From the NCBI GenBank assembly GCA_963989385.1, contig OZ022499.1, positions 36,704,866 to 36,768,865 of the forward strand: a stretch of 64,000 nt of DNA. The letters are read 5' to 3'. The stretch is from Ctena decussata (Eukaryota > Mollusca > Bivalvia > Lucinida > Lucinidae). Positions 34,200-43,036 of the stretch are shown here, piece after piece. Positions within the stretch are counted from its first letter, which is position 1, and each line of letters begins with the position of its first letter. Made by a program: the position numbers and the translations under genes. Below the pieces are notes generated by a model. That model was given only the letters and a program-made list of their open reading frames with translations, searched no databases and was not told the DNA's origin.

Positions 34200-34285
34200 T
34201 AGACATTGCTTATTTCTTTTCCCTTTTGGAAAACATTTACAAATTGGATTCGCATAAAGGTTGTCAGCAAGCATTGTACAATGTA

Positions 34286-34380
34286 TAAAGGGCTGTATAC
34301 ACGATCATTTTTCTTGTACAAGTTTACTGACAACAAAAAATTTTATTTGATCGTGTATACAGCAAAAATTGACCATTTTT
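34286..34380. mobile_element. partial Harbinger-type MITE
   Basis: GGCTGTATACACGATCA at 34291 pairs with TGATCGTGTATACAGC ending 34363. It is related to the complete element at 34515-34678 by its CTGTATACAC and CATTTTTCTTGT ends. The far end is lost. A more diverged relative starts near 48460 (AAAGGTCCGTAAACACGATC). Confidence 0.6.
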
Positions 34381-34514
34381 CGTAGGGTTCAAGAAAAACT
34401 GATGAATAGAAACTCATCCTATTTTTCAATGATAACTTATCAAACTTGCCATCAAATAGCCAATCAGAAGCAAGAGAATTTGTAGCAGCAGCATTGTATA
34501 AAAAGCATGACTAA

Positions 34515-34678
34515 AGGGCCGTATACACTATCATTTTTTTCTTGTTCAACTTCATTTGACAATAAAAAATGGCATTTTATTTGATCGTGTATACACCTCA
34601 TCATTGTCACTTTTTCTCGTTCATTTTTTATTGTACAATAAAGTTGTACAAGAAAAAAATGATAGTGTATTCGGCCCT
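34515..34678. mobile_element. 164-bp Harbinger-type MITE with TAA duplication
   Basis: Starts AGGGCCGTATACACTATCAT and ends with the complement, ATGATAGTGTATTCGGCCCT, with one mismatch. It is flanked by TAA at 34512-34514 and 34679-34681. A 3-bp TAA/TTA duplication with GGGCC-type ends is characteristic of PIF/Harbinger elements. A second inner inverted pair (CTTGTTCAAC, GTTGTACAAG) extends the arms. Confidence 0.8.
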
Positions 34679-34681
34679 TAA

Positions 34682-35509
34682 CATGTATTATAATAGAACA
34701 CTCGAAGTGACAACACAAGCTTTCTCCCCACACAACAATTGATTTGCTACTGTCAGGAAGTTTTCATGAAACAGTTAATTAGCATTTCTTACATCATTAC
34801 ATCCTTTGAAATACATTGTTTTGCTTCATCTGTCAAACATGAATATTTCATTTCAGTGTCAACTCCGAATATAATACAGGTACTGGCTAAAAGTTGTATG
34901 TGACGTGTGAATCAAAACTGATAATAGATTCTAGCACATCATAGCATGATTTAAAACTAACATTCAAGACTTGAAATTTTGAACGTGAAAGTTTCTACAC
35001 TGACCGCAAAAAGATTATTTATTTATTTGTTTGTTTAATATATACATAATTCAGGTTTTATAAATTGATACTTTCACAGTTTCTGTACTTGGAGTGAATA
35101 AATGGCATAAAATATATTCAAATTTATCAGAGAACCTAAAATGTAGCATACTTGCCACAAAATAACATAAAAATGTTGTAAGTTAGATTTAAATTTTGGT
35201 ATTCATTGCAAAACTGTACACCCGTCAGTTTGCGAAATTAATGGCATTACGAGTATTATATATATTATTTTATGTAAAAATTACATTAATATTGTGTGCA
35301 ACCAGACCTGTTTATAATATATAAAATGATGCTATTTTGTTGTTGTTATTAGTGTTGATTTTCTGTCTCCCGACAATATTACAATTTGGCGCTAAGCCGC
35401 TAGTACATCTAGTGCCCCCACCCAATTATTATGAATAACTTAAAAATATCTGAGCGGCGACAGACCGTTATTTTTTCAAAAATTACATTTTCTCTTTAAT
35501 ATTTCTGAA
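34682..35509. other. non-coding stretch
   Basis: AT-rich, nothing recognised. Confidence 0.5.
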
Positions 35510-35963
35510 ATAAATGTACAAAGTTTCGATTTGATCACTTGAGACCTCTGGGAGGAGTTGTTTTTTACAAGTTTGCTAGAACCTGTTAAAAAATTCAAGA
35601 ACCGAGAAAGACGTAATTTTTTAAAAATGATTTTTTTTCTCGTCAAGAATTCTATAACGCAGAATTTCAAATCGATTGGTAATAAACTGTGGAAGGAGTT
35701 GATTATACAATTTTGTCATACTGTATTAGCCAATAAACCGAATAAAACTGAGTTTGAAACGACTGTAAATTTGTCATTAATTTTTTTCCTCTATGAGAAG
35801 GTACATGAATATCTTCAAGATGCCTGAAATAACTGTGCAAAGCTTCGAATTGATCGCTTGGAAACTGTCATGGGGAGGAGATGATTATACAAACTTGCCA
35901 TTCCGTATTAGCCAGAGCCTGAAAAGCTCAAAAAGGCCTTAATTTTTGCAGAAATGAATTTTA

Positions 35964-36017
<54 letters not shown>

Positions 36018-36157
36018 AAAAAGGCACATGCACATCTTCAATATGCCTACATCATTTGTGCAAAGTTTCATATTGACTGCTTAAAGGCTACAGCAGGAGT
36101 TGATGGTACTAAATTTTAGATTCGACAGATGGACAGACAGACAGACAGACAGACAGG
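35510..36157 (+). repeat. diverged tandem array ending in (ACAG)n
   Basis: Four diverged units are landmarked by CAAAGTTTCGAT-type blocks near 35519, 35663, 35838 and 36061, each followed by a GGAGGAGTTGATTATACAA-type block. Unit spacing is 144, 175 and 223 bp; the last is lengthened by a (TC)n run. The array ends in GGACAGACAGACAG. Diverged monomers followed by a tetranucleotide tail suggest the 3' region of a repeat family rather than a simple satellite. Confidence 0.65.
35968..36015. repeat. (TC)n microsatellite
   Basis: About 24 uninterrupted TC units within the last unit of the diverged array. Confidence 0.96.
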
Positions 36158-36325
36158 AGTAAAACACGAAGGGCATAGAAAGAAAGATCCAGACACTCTG
36201 TCAAACAAAGGGGAACTACAAAAGAAAGCCTTCCTTGAAAGGGTCAGTGAAAAGCAATTTATTTTTTTGTTGAAGACATTATACGATTATTTCTACATGT
36301 GACTCTGAACAACTCTTGTTTTACG

Positions 36326-36704
36326 CAGGCCCGGATCCAGCCCATCACGTACTGGTGGGGCTCTGGATAACTGGTGGGGCTGGGAGGTGCCGAAATGTAG
36401 TTGTGTGGGGGAGAGGGCTTGAAAATATGACATATTAATGGTTCAATTTCAAGAGAATTTTTTTTATATATACTTTTACCTTGAAATATATGTTGTGATA
36501 TCTCATTAGAATCGCCTCCCCGAGGCGATTCTAATGAGATTTCACAACATATATTTTGTATATTTTGATCTAACTACATTGGATAGTTTTTCTCAAACTG
36601 TCATCAGATGCTTCTTATTATCTGGAGGACTACATATTATACATAACACAGAGGCCAACTGGCGGGGCTGCAGCCCTAAAGCCCACCCCCTCTATCCGGG
36701 GCTG
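36326..36704 (+). mobile_element. 379-bp hAT-like MITE, copy 2, 5-bp duplication TTACG
   Basis: Starts CAGGCCCGGAT and ends ATCCGGGGCTG, an 11-bp imperfect inverted pair, flanked by TTACG at 36321-36325 and 36705-36709. It is the reverse orientation of the 8265-8793 element: the CCCCACCAGT/ATCCAGAGCC end, the palindrome and the CAGCCC(C/T) end all correspond. The central palindrome (ATATATGTTGTGATATC to GATTTCACAACATATAT) has single arms of about 38 bp, which is the unexpanded state. Confidence 0.85.
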
Positions 36705-36768
36705 TTACGACTAGAAGTATAACTTCAACTTCAGTCAAAACAATCTCTATTATACGACTGGAAGTATA

Positions 36769-37006
36769 TGAGCCGCGACACGAGAAAACCAACAATGTGG
36801 TTGTGCGCCCTGCACAGACTCAGTTCAGCCTGGGCATCCGCCCAGTCTGATCAGACTCTTCGCTAAGCGCTTAAAAGGTAGCTAAGGGTCTAAGCTACCT
36901 CTATGCGGACAGGGAAGACTCTGATCAGACTGGGCGGATGCCCAGGCTGATCTGAGTCTGCGCTGGGCGCACAACCACTTTGTTGGTTTTCTCGCGTCGC
37001 GGCTCA
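36769..37006. mobile_element. 238-bp palindromic element, copy 1
   Basis: Starts TGAGCCGCGACACGAGAAAA and ends with the near-complement TTTTCTCGCGTCGCGGCTCA, flanked by TATA on both sides (36765-36768, 37007-37010). The arms stay complementary almost to the centre, through TTGGTTTT, GGTTGTGCGCCC, CAGACTCAG, GGCATCCGCCCAGTCTGATC and GGTAGCT/AGCTACC. All three copies in the window are exactly 238 bp. No coding capacity; TATA is ambiguous between a target duplication and an extension of the palindrome. Confidence 0.9.
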
Positions 37007-37010
37007 TATA

Positions 37011-38054
37011 ACAACTGCAGTCAAAATGAAAGCTGTATGCTTCTGGTGCTGGGAAGACTTATCCAGTCCGGATCCAGTCCAGTCCAGGAGGTTGCCGTTA
37101 TTAGCTTGGTGTTCGACTCAACGTCGTGCTAATGAAGAGGGAAATGTGATCTTAACTACCATGCATTCTGTTTGCCCCATAACATCAATACGGTTTTTGT
37201 TGGGCAAATTGTGATGTTTTTAAATTGCTCGTTGCTTGCTTGGTGGTTATCACACTTGTTAAAATCTGGGCGCTTAGTTTTCCATTTGTGTTATCTAATG
37301 GTGTTGCTGTTCTTTGAATTCGGCGTTGTCCCTAAGTATCTTTAAATATACTGTTCTGGCAATCTTTCTGCTCCAATATCTCTATGAGAAAGTGCTTCCA
37401 TGTTAACGTTGTACTGAGTCATCAACTCTGAATGTTGGCGATAAAACTAAGAAACGTTTAAAAAGTTTGTACATTTAGATATGCCTTCAATGTTTCTGCG
37501 ACCTTGTTTCACTGTCTCGTGCAGAATTTTAATTCCTCGTGCAGCTTTGTGAGAATCAGAACCAAATGTTCCATCTTCTATTTTTCACAGATAGAACTAA
37601 ACAAATGTGCTTCCACTCACTCGTATAGTTTATGATAACAAGCATGTACACGATACATTTTATTTATGGTACCATTTACTACCATATAAATTTGTTAATA
37701 CCCTTGTCACATGAACAAATGGATGAAATATTAGATGACGATGGAACCAAAAACAGCAAATTATGCCCCAATAAATAACACCATTGTTGTATACGAGTTT
37801 AATAACAGAAACACAGCTGCGTCATATGCATACTTCATTACTTTCTATGCCCTATTTATTTTCTCTGTCTACAACAGAATTTCAGTTTTATTCGTAATAT
37901 TGAACATGTTGAAATGGGTACCATACGAATAGCCAAACAGTGCTAAAGAACTGCCGTCATTAAACCATATATTAACGAAAAACATATTTTCATACACCGT
38001 ATCAATTCATGACTAAGTACAAGGCACACAAACATGGGAAGGGATAGTCACATG
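37011..38054. other. non-coding stretch
   Basis: No gene recognised. Confidence 0.5.
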
Positions 38055-38263
38055 ATTTGGCTACCTGTGCTTTCGACCGTGTCTGTAGTATACAAAGTGG
38101 CTGTCGACCGAGAATACGATCGTAAGTATTACCAATAATGGTAAATGGTACTATTGTTAATGGCTGTCGACCGAGCTGATACTGATGCCGATTGTCTCGG
38201 TCGACAGCAACTTTTGTATGTATGGTAACTGATTGACTCGATCGAAAGCACAGGTAGCCAAAT
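38055..38263. mobile_element. 209-bp foldback element
   Basis: ATTTGGCTACCTGTGCTTTC at 38055 is complementary to GAAAGCACAGGTAGCCAAAT ending 38263. A second inner pair is GGCTGTCGACCGAG and CTCGGTCGACAGC, flanked by TACAAAGT and ACTTTTGTA. A second TGGCTGTCGACCGAG lies between them, so one arm motif is duplicated. No target duplication found. Confidence 0.8.
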
Positions 38264-38461
38264 TGGTATTACCCCCGTGATATTACACCGATATCAGCTT
38301 GGTATCTCCTTGGGTCAAGGACGGTTTTTAAAATTTCCAGGATGGATGGGCGACCCTTTCAATAGTATTTCAGACATATCAAGCCGCCGATTGAAGGGTG
38401 ATAATCAAAGGTTGTGTGTAATGGAATCCTGTTTACGGTTGGAAGAATGCTTCACCTCCAT

Positions 38462-38506
38462 CCGGATTCGATTCCGGGTCGCTAGCCAGCCACTAAGCTA
38501 CCGGAG
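38462..38506 (-). mobile_element. SINE head remnant with shortened pol III promoter
   Basis: On the minus strand a good box A (TAGCTTAGTGGC, about 38500-38489) is followed only ~14 bases later by a box B-like GGAATCGAATCC (38475-38464). The anticodon arm expected between them is missing. The combination looks like a tRNA-derived SINE head with an internal deletion. The body on its 3' side (lower coordinates) is not classified. Confidence 0.45.
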
Positions 38507-38539
38507 CTTTATAATGTCTAGAAATGTGCCTTTGACCAC

Positions 38540-39001
38540 CACCTGTACACCATTGTGAATGTGTGACTAAACAAGTGCACATCAACGCTGCTTGACAACC
38601 AGAACGCCGTAAACTAGATAACCATCACTAGCATAAATACTTCAATAAACCTCATGAAGCAGTTATGAATTTATAACAAGTTTTCATAGCATTTTACTGC
38701 AACAATAGATAATAGTCAATATCAATTTGAAATTTACATGAGACAAAATGCATTGCCGTAATAGCTCTACACATTCGGGCCTTTTAAGGAGAATGGATAC
38801 ACTCTCAGGGGAAGCAATTAAGCCATTGTCATTTTCGCCTCCCAAAATCATGCAAGTAAACTCTAAAAGGAAATTATTTGCACATTTGGATTTATACATC
38901 CTTTATCCTTTATATATCTTTTATCAGATTCGCCGCACAGTTAAGTGAACATAAATTCCTCCATTTGGAACAATTGCGGAAAATCAACGAAGTAAAATAG
39001 C
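38540..39001. other. non-coding stretch
   Basis: Nothing recognised. Confidence 0.5.
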
Positions 39002-39036
39002 TAAACAGTGTAGCCCCTCATCAGACTGCTGTTTAA
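39002..39036. repeat. ~65-bp hairpin family, half copy d
   Basis: TAAACAGTGTAGCCCCTCATCAGACTGCT is the left arm only; the right arm is replaced by unrelated sequence. Confidence 0.6.
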
Positions 39037-39149
39037 GGTGACTGGATGCGCCTCTAGGATTCTCCGCCATTCCAGATAAAGGAAAACTATCAAAGTTTTT
39101 GTTCGTTTCCTTGAACAACGAAGCCGTTTCAAATAGAATTCAGGCCCAG

Positions 39150-39545
39150 AGGTTGTAATACTTGGGTACATTCTCAAACTCAAAATAAAGCACACTGACT
39201 CGCTGCTTCCGAGCACATGCTCAGAAGCAGTCAATCAGTGTGCTTTATTTTGAGTTTGAGATTATTCTCAAGTTTTATAACCTCGAACCCAGGTCTTAAA
39301 AGAAATTATTTGCTCACAGAAGAGCAATTTCTTTAAAATGGTTTACCCATTGAGCAGGTAGGCAAAACTGAAAATCACAGAGTTCCTATCTATGAAAGTA
39401 TACCTGGGTTCGAGGTTATAAAACTTGAGAATAATCTCAAACTCAAAATAAAGCACACTGATTGGCTGCTTCCGAGCAGGTGCTCTGAAGCAGTCAAGCA
39501 GTGTGCTTTATTTTGAGTTTGAGAATGTACTCAAGTTTTATCACT
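39150..39545. mobile_element. ~395-bp palindrome composed of two palindromes
   Basis: 39173-39260 is a hairpin with perfect 26-bp arms starting CTCAAACTCAAAATAAAGCA. 39436-39523 is a near-identical hairpin with 25-bp arms. The two are mirror images: 39235-39294 and 39402-39461 form a perfect 60-bp inverted repeat. The wider arms (about 39160-39294 and 39402-39536) stay similar throughout. The spacer 39295-39401 has its own small stem around TTTGCTCACAGAAGAGCAA. The outer ends resemble each other (TACATTCTCAAAC). Confidence 0.88.
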
Positions 39546-39885
39546 TAGGGGCACGGTCATCCTAATACAGTCTAATAAAAGTCTACACTATTTGCTATTT
39601 AGTGCCACTATGTTGTTCGAGAATTTTTTTTTTTTTTACGTTGTTCGAGATTTTTTTTTTTTTTTTTTTTTACTTCTTTTTGTTCTGTTCTGCAAGAAGA
39701 CAAAAAGCGACATTATAAGAAGTGGGAAATTGAAGAAAACAGTGTGCACAATTTTGATATTTTTTCATCGATTTTTCTCAATATTAGTAATTGGAACGAA
39801 TCACGATATTTTCTGACAAATTGTTCTCAATAACATGTGGAACAAAATGCGAGGCAATATTTAAGCGTTTCTCTGTCATGTTGTC
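39546..39885. other. non-coding stretch with two poly-T runs
   Basis: T-rich runs near 39625 and 39651-39671 produce an artefactual frame. No gene recognised. Confidence 0.5.
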
Positions 39886-40096
39886 TAACCCTTGAAGCGC
39901 CAAAAAGCAGCCGACAAAATTTACGTCTGCAAAAGTTTAAAATTATCATTTCATCCGAGCTTTATCATATTAAAAATTCAAAAACTAGAGGGCAAACAGT
40001 GTAGATCTAGATGAGGTGGCTCTTTATGAGCCACCTCATCAGGATCTGCACTGTTTGCAAATTCCGTCATTTTCATCACTGGCGCTTTACGTGTTA
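39886..40096. mobile_element. ~211-bp element with hairpin core, copy 1
   Basis: The ends TAACCCTTGAAGCGCC and GGCGCTTTACGTGTTA are an imperfect inverted pair. The left half matches 63.54-63.64 kb: AAAAAGCAGMCGACAA, TTTACGTCTGCAAA, GCTTTATCATA and AGTGTAGATC in the same order. The ~65-bp hairpin lies in the middle of both copies, so in this lineage the hairpin and flanks moved together. Confidence 0.65.
39992..40058. repeat. ~65-bp hairpin family, copy e
   Basis: GCAAACAGTGTAGATC and GATCTGCACTGTTTGC termini. The core stem GATGAGGTGGCTC/GAGCCACCTCATC is perfect around TTTAT. The core differs from copies b, c and f but resembles copy g by the GGCTC…GAGCC base. Confidence 0.88.
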
Positions 40097-40738
40097 AGAT
40101 AAGTTGAATGGGCACATGTACATATTCGGAGGGGGGGCCAAATTTACCATTTTGCCTCTCTTTCTGGACTGCTCATGGTGAGAGCCAAAACAGCCTAAAA
40201 CAGGTTTGGCTGCACAACACAAGGGAGACCATTCATAAGTTGAAACAGACCGTTTTATGTTGTTGTCAATATTTACTTCCATACACTGTCATTAGTAGCC
40301 TTTTGCGGCAAAATAACAATTCAGTTCGTGTGTCGCCTTTATAAAGACCAGAAAATGACAAGAGGTCACATAATAGACGGATGTTTCACACACGTAGTAT
40401 ATGGTTATTGATATATCTGGAATAAATATTGAGAATTCAAAATGCATTTGTTTTTATTTGTTGCTGTTTCGATTCCCAGAACGATGTTCCTCAGGAGACT
40501 CAGCGGAACACACTCCTCGCACCGTGCGTCCGTTCATTTCTTTCTATTTTTTTTTTGCTATTAAGTAAGTAAAGTATAAGTTTGATTCCGATTATAGTAT
40601 CTTTCTAATGACATACTAAATGACATATTCTGATAAAACGCCATATGATAATATTTTAGATTTATTTTTATATAAATTTACAACGATATTATATTCTAGT
40701 TTTGTTTTGTATACAAAACAGTTAAAATTCTAGGAATA
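40097..40738. other. non-coding stretch
   Basis: No gene recognised. Confidence 0.5.
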
Positions 40739-40952
40739 CAGTCAACTCTCGATATTTTAAAGTCTAAATTCATCCCAAACTACTGATATCTCAAAGAAAA
40801 TTTTTGGGACCAGAAAATTTTCTTTGATGTATCGGTAGTTTGAGATATCCTGAGTTGAACTTTAAATAAAAACAGGAAATGTGCCCAATCTATAATCTTT
40901 GATATATGAGGGATTTTGAGATATCAGTGTTCGAGATATCGAGAGTTGACTG
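40739..40952. mobile_element. 214-bp pogo/Tigger-type MITE with TA duplication
   Basis: Starts CAGTCAACTCTCGATAT and ends ATATCGAGAGTTGACTG, perfect over 17 bp, flanked by TA at 40737-40738 and 40953-40954. CAGT…ACTG ends with TCGATATC-type subterminal motifs and TA duplication fit pogo/Tigger elements. Further GATATC blocks inside form secondary arms around AAATTTTTGGGACCAG. Non-coding. Confidence 0.85.
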
Positions 40953-41071
40953 TATTATTATATCAATTTAATATAAAGTATCGTCCACATTTCCTTCATA
41001 CATAAGTTAAATAATAAAATGGTTTTAGTATTATTCAATATTTGAATATACTATGGCACAATGTAAAACAA

Positions 41072-41389
41072 ATCCGTAAATTTTACGGTAAAATAACTGG
41101 CAACCAGCTGCCAGTCACTTTCCCGTTGTTGTTGTTCTTTTCTGTTTCTTTTTTCGGGCGCCCTTAAACATTTGCCGGAATCATCACGCAGGATAGGGTA
41201 GAATAGGACAGGTATTATTTTGGTAATATAGCGCTTCAACACTCTAAAGGTATTTTCGAGTGTGGTCAGTTAACATAAGCCTGCCATATCGTGATTTCCA
41301 AAAATGTTCTACAGGCAGACGCCCGTTAAAATAGCGGTAAATGAACTGGCAGCCAGTTGCCAGGCATTGTACCGTAAAATCTACGGATT
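41072..41389. mobile_element. ~318-bp element with 45-bp inverted ends
   Basis: ATCCGTAAATTTTACGGTA…CTGGCAACCAGCTGCCAGT at 41072-41115 is imperfectly inverted at 41342-41389. Each arm contains its own small palindrome (CCGTAAATTTTACGG). The GGCAACTGGC-type words recall the unit of the 11.5-kb Foldback element but the similarity is too short to claim relatedness. No target duplication found. Confidence 0.6.
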
Positions 41390-41855
41390 CTTTACAACTA
41401 AAAATACAATATCTTTCGAAAGTTCTTTGCTTTTCACAAAAAAAAATGAGAAAACAACAGGAAAAAAAAACAACAGACCAAAACTGACTAACCCCAGTGT
41501 ATGTATATAAAATGGAAGCTGGAATGAAATAAATGTGACAAAACGGAATGAAAGAGAGAAAGGAAAAAAAGAACAAGGAAACAGAAATACTGCGTCCTTA
41601 AACATAAAACTAGGTCATACCACAACAATAGAAACAAAAACAATTGTTTATACACCTTTATAGTGACAGTTACGTTCCATCAGCCTGGGGGTAAGACGCT
41701 ATTAGCCCCTAGGGCATCAGATTTTTGCATAAACAATTAATGAAGCTCACACTGGGTCACAGCCATAAGACGGAAGCAGTCACTATGTTTGCATTCAGCG
41801 TGAAGGACAAATCTACATACCGACTGTAACGTATATTTCGGACAGCAAAGCCTGC
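41390..41855. other. non-coding stretch
   Basis: The 110-codon minus-strand frame overlapping this stretch is phenylalanine-rich low complexity and crosses the element at 41072-41389; it is not called a gene. Confidence 0.5.
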
Positions 41856-41920
41856 GCAAGCAGTGTAGACCAGAATCAGACTGCTCTTAGAGCAGTCTGA
41901 TTTTGGTCTACACTGTTTGC
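41856..41920. repeat. ~65-bp hairpin family, copy f (near perfect)
   Basis: GCAAGCAGTGTAGACCAGAA and its partner TTTTGGTCTACACTGTTTGC enclose the core stem TCAGACTGCTC/GAGCAGTCTGA with a TTA loop. This is the best preserved copy, with only a few unpaired bases over 65 nt. Confidence 0.92.
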
Positions 41921-42299
41921 CAATAGATTTACTAAAAATCACCTTTTTTTGAACTAACCGTTGTCATTCAAATTCGAAACCGAAAGTAACCATTACGGAT
42001 ATGACAGAAATGGCTGCATATACACTGTAAATTTACTAAATACGGTATATTTGAAAGATAAACGGTTCTATGTCAAAACTGTCGGATTTCGAGCCACCAA
42101 CTCTTATTTATGCAAAGTTAAACTTACTTTTTATGCTTTCTACGTATGTAATTTACGATATGCAGTTAATGGCATATCATAAAATTACAAGCATATTTGT
42201 CAAAAGCAACATCTAAGGATTCAGAAATATGATAGGAGCATTTTTAATTAGGACGGTGATATTTGACTCTTTTTATTAAGTAATCATCAAAAAAACATT
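41921..42299. other. non-coding stretch
   Basis: Nothing recognised. Confidence 0.5.
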
Positions 42300-42402
42300 T
42301 TATTTATTTATTTATTTTACTACATGTATGAATACATTTCTTTCTCATTTTTATTTATATATTTATTTATTTATTTATTTCAATCGAGTCTAGTCTATCC
42401 CA
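42300..42402 (-). mobile_element. 3' end and (AAAT)n tail of a LINE
   Basis: Directly downstream (minus strand) of the reverse-transcriptase stop codon lie about 20 bases of 3' UTR and then repeated AAAT/TAAA units with interruptions. A very short 3' UTR with a tetranucleotide tail fits a non-LTR retrotransposon 3' end. Confidence 0.65.
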
Positions 42403-42609
42403 TTACCTAACAGGGTCGTTGGGGCACCGCAGTATGCTCTTCAATAATCTATTTCTATCTGGTCTTGGGCCTGTTTCATCTGACCTAGTTGTGCTGGAAA
42501 ATCCCATCCTTGCAAATTCTTTAATACTGTCTTCCCATCTCTTCTTCTGTCTGCCTCTTCCTTTTGCTCTTTTCCATTTTCAATGTAGGATCGCTTTCGC
42601 TTGGCCAGA
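42403..42609 (-). pseudogene. LINE reverse-transcriptase protein, C-terminal remnant
   Basis: Reading leftwards from 42609 in one frame, one in-frame stop is met and then a basic segment KRAKGRGRQKKRWEDSIKEF, followed by a Gly/Phe/Ser segment, SILRCPNDPVR and a stop at 42403-42405. The G-R-x-x-x-R-W-x-D-x-I-K-E signature near the end of the protein is seen after the reverse-transcriptase domain in several LINE families common in invertebrates. The short hydrophilic tail and the adjacent tetranucleotide tail agree. Only the last ~70 codons are present and they carry a stop, so it is dead. Clade is not assigned. Confidence 0.72.
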
Positions 42610-43004
42610 AGTCCTCGACATGCGGCCGAAAATTCATTCATTCGTAATTTATTATTCTAATCTGAATATCATTTTTTCATATATATTTATTTTCCCCATT
42701 CCATATACTATTTAGGCTTCATTTTGTTTTTCTTGTCTGTTTACTGAGTATTCTTTAAATAAATTTAATGTGTGTTAATTGACTCATTTTTGTACATATT
42801 TCTATTTCGTATAAGATGATAACATTCCATATTTTTTTCCCAAACAAAACCGAGAGTGCACTCATATTCAATTTCCATTATTCTTCATTTATTCTTCTTT
42901 ATGTCTGCTCTGTCTGTTGCATTTATAAATTTATTTATTCATTTATTTTTACAGTCAGTGTTACAAGGGCGTAGCTACCTATACGGCAAATACGTAGGTG
43001 CGTA
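42610..43004. other. non-coding stretch
   Basis: Near 42965 the words CAAGGGCGTAGCTACC look like a transposon terminus, but no partner end was found. Confidence 0.45.
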
Positions 43005-43036
43005 TTGAAATTTTGTCAAAATTGACAAAATTTCAA
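43005..43036. repeat. 32-bp perfect palindrome
   Basis: TTGAAATTTTGTCAA, two A, and the exact complement TTGACAAAATTTCAA. Confidence 0.93.

Noticed and set aside
41072..41389. Fragment of the 11.5-kb Foldback family
   Set aside because: Only short GGCAACTGGC-type words are shared; the ends and the rest of the arms differ, so relatedness is not claimed.
42419..42715. 98-codon plus-strand frame
   Set aside because: Antisense shadow of the LINE reverse-transcriptase C-terminus on the minus strand.
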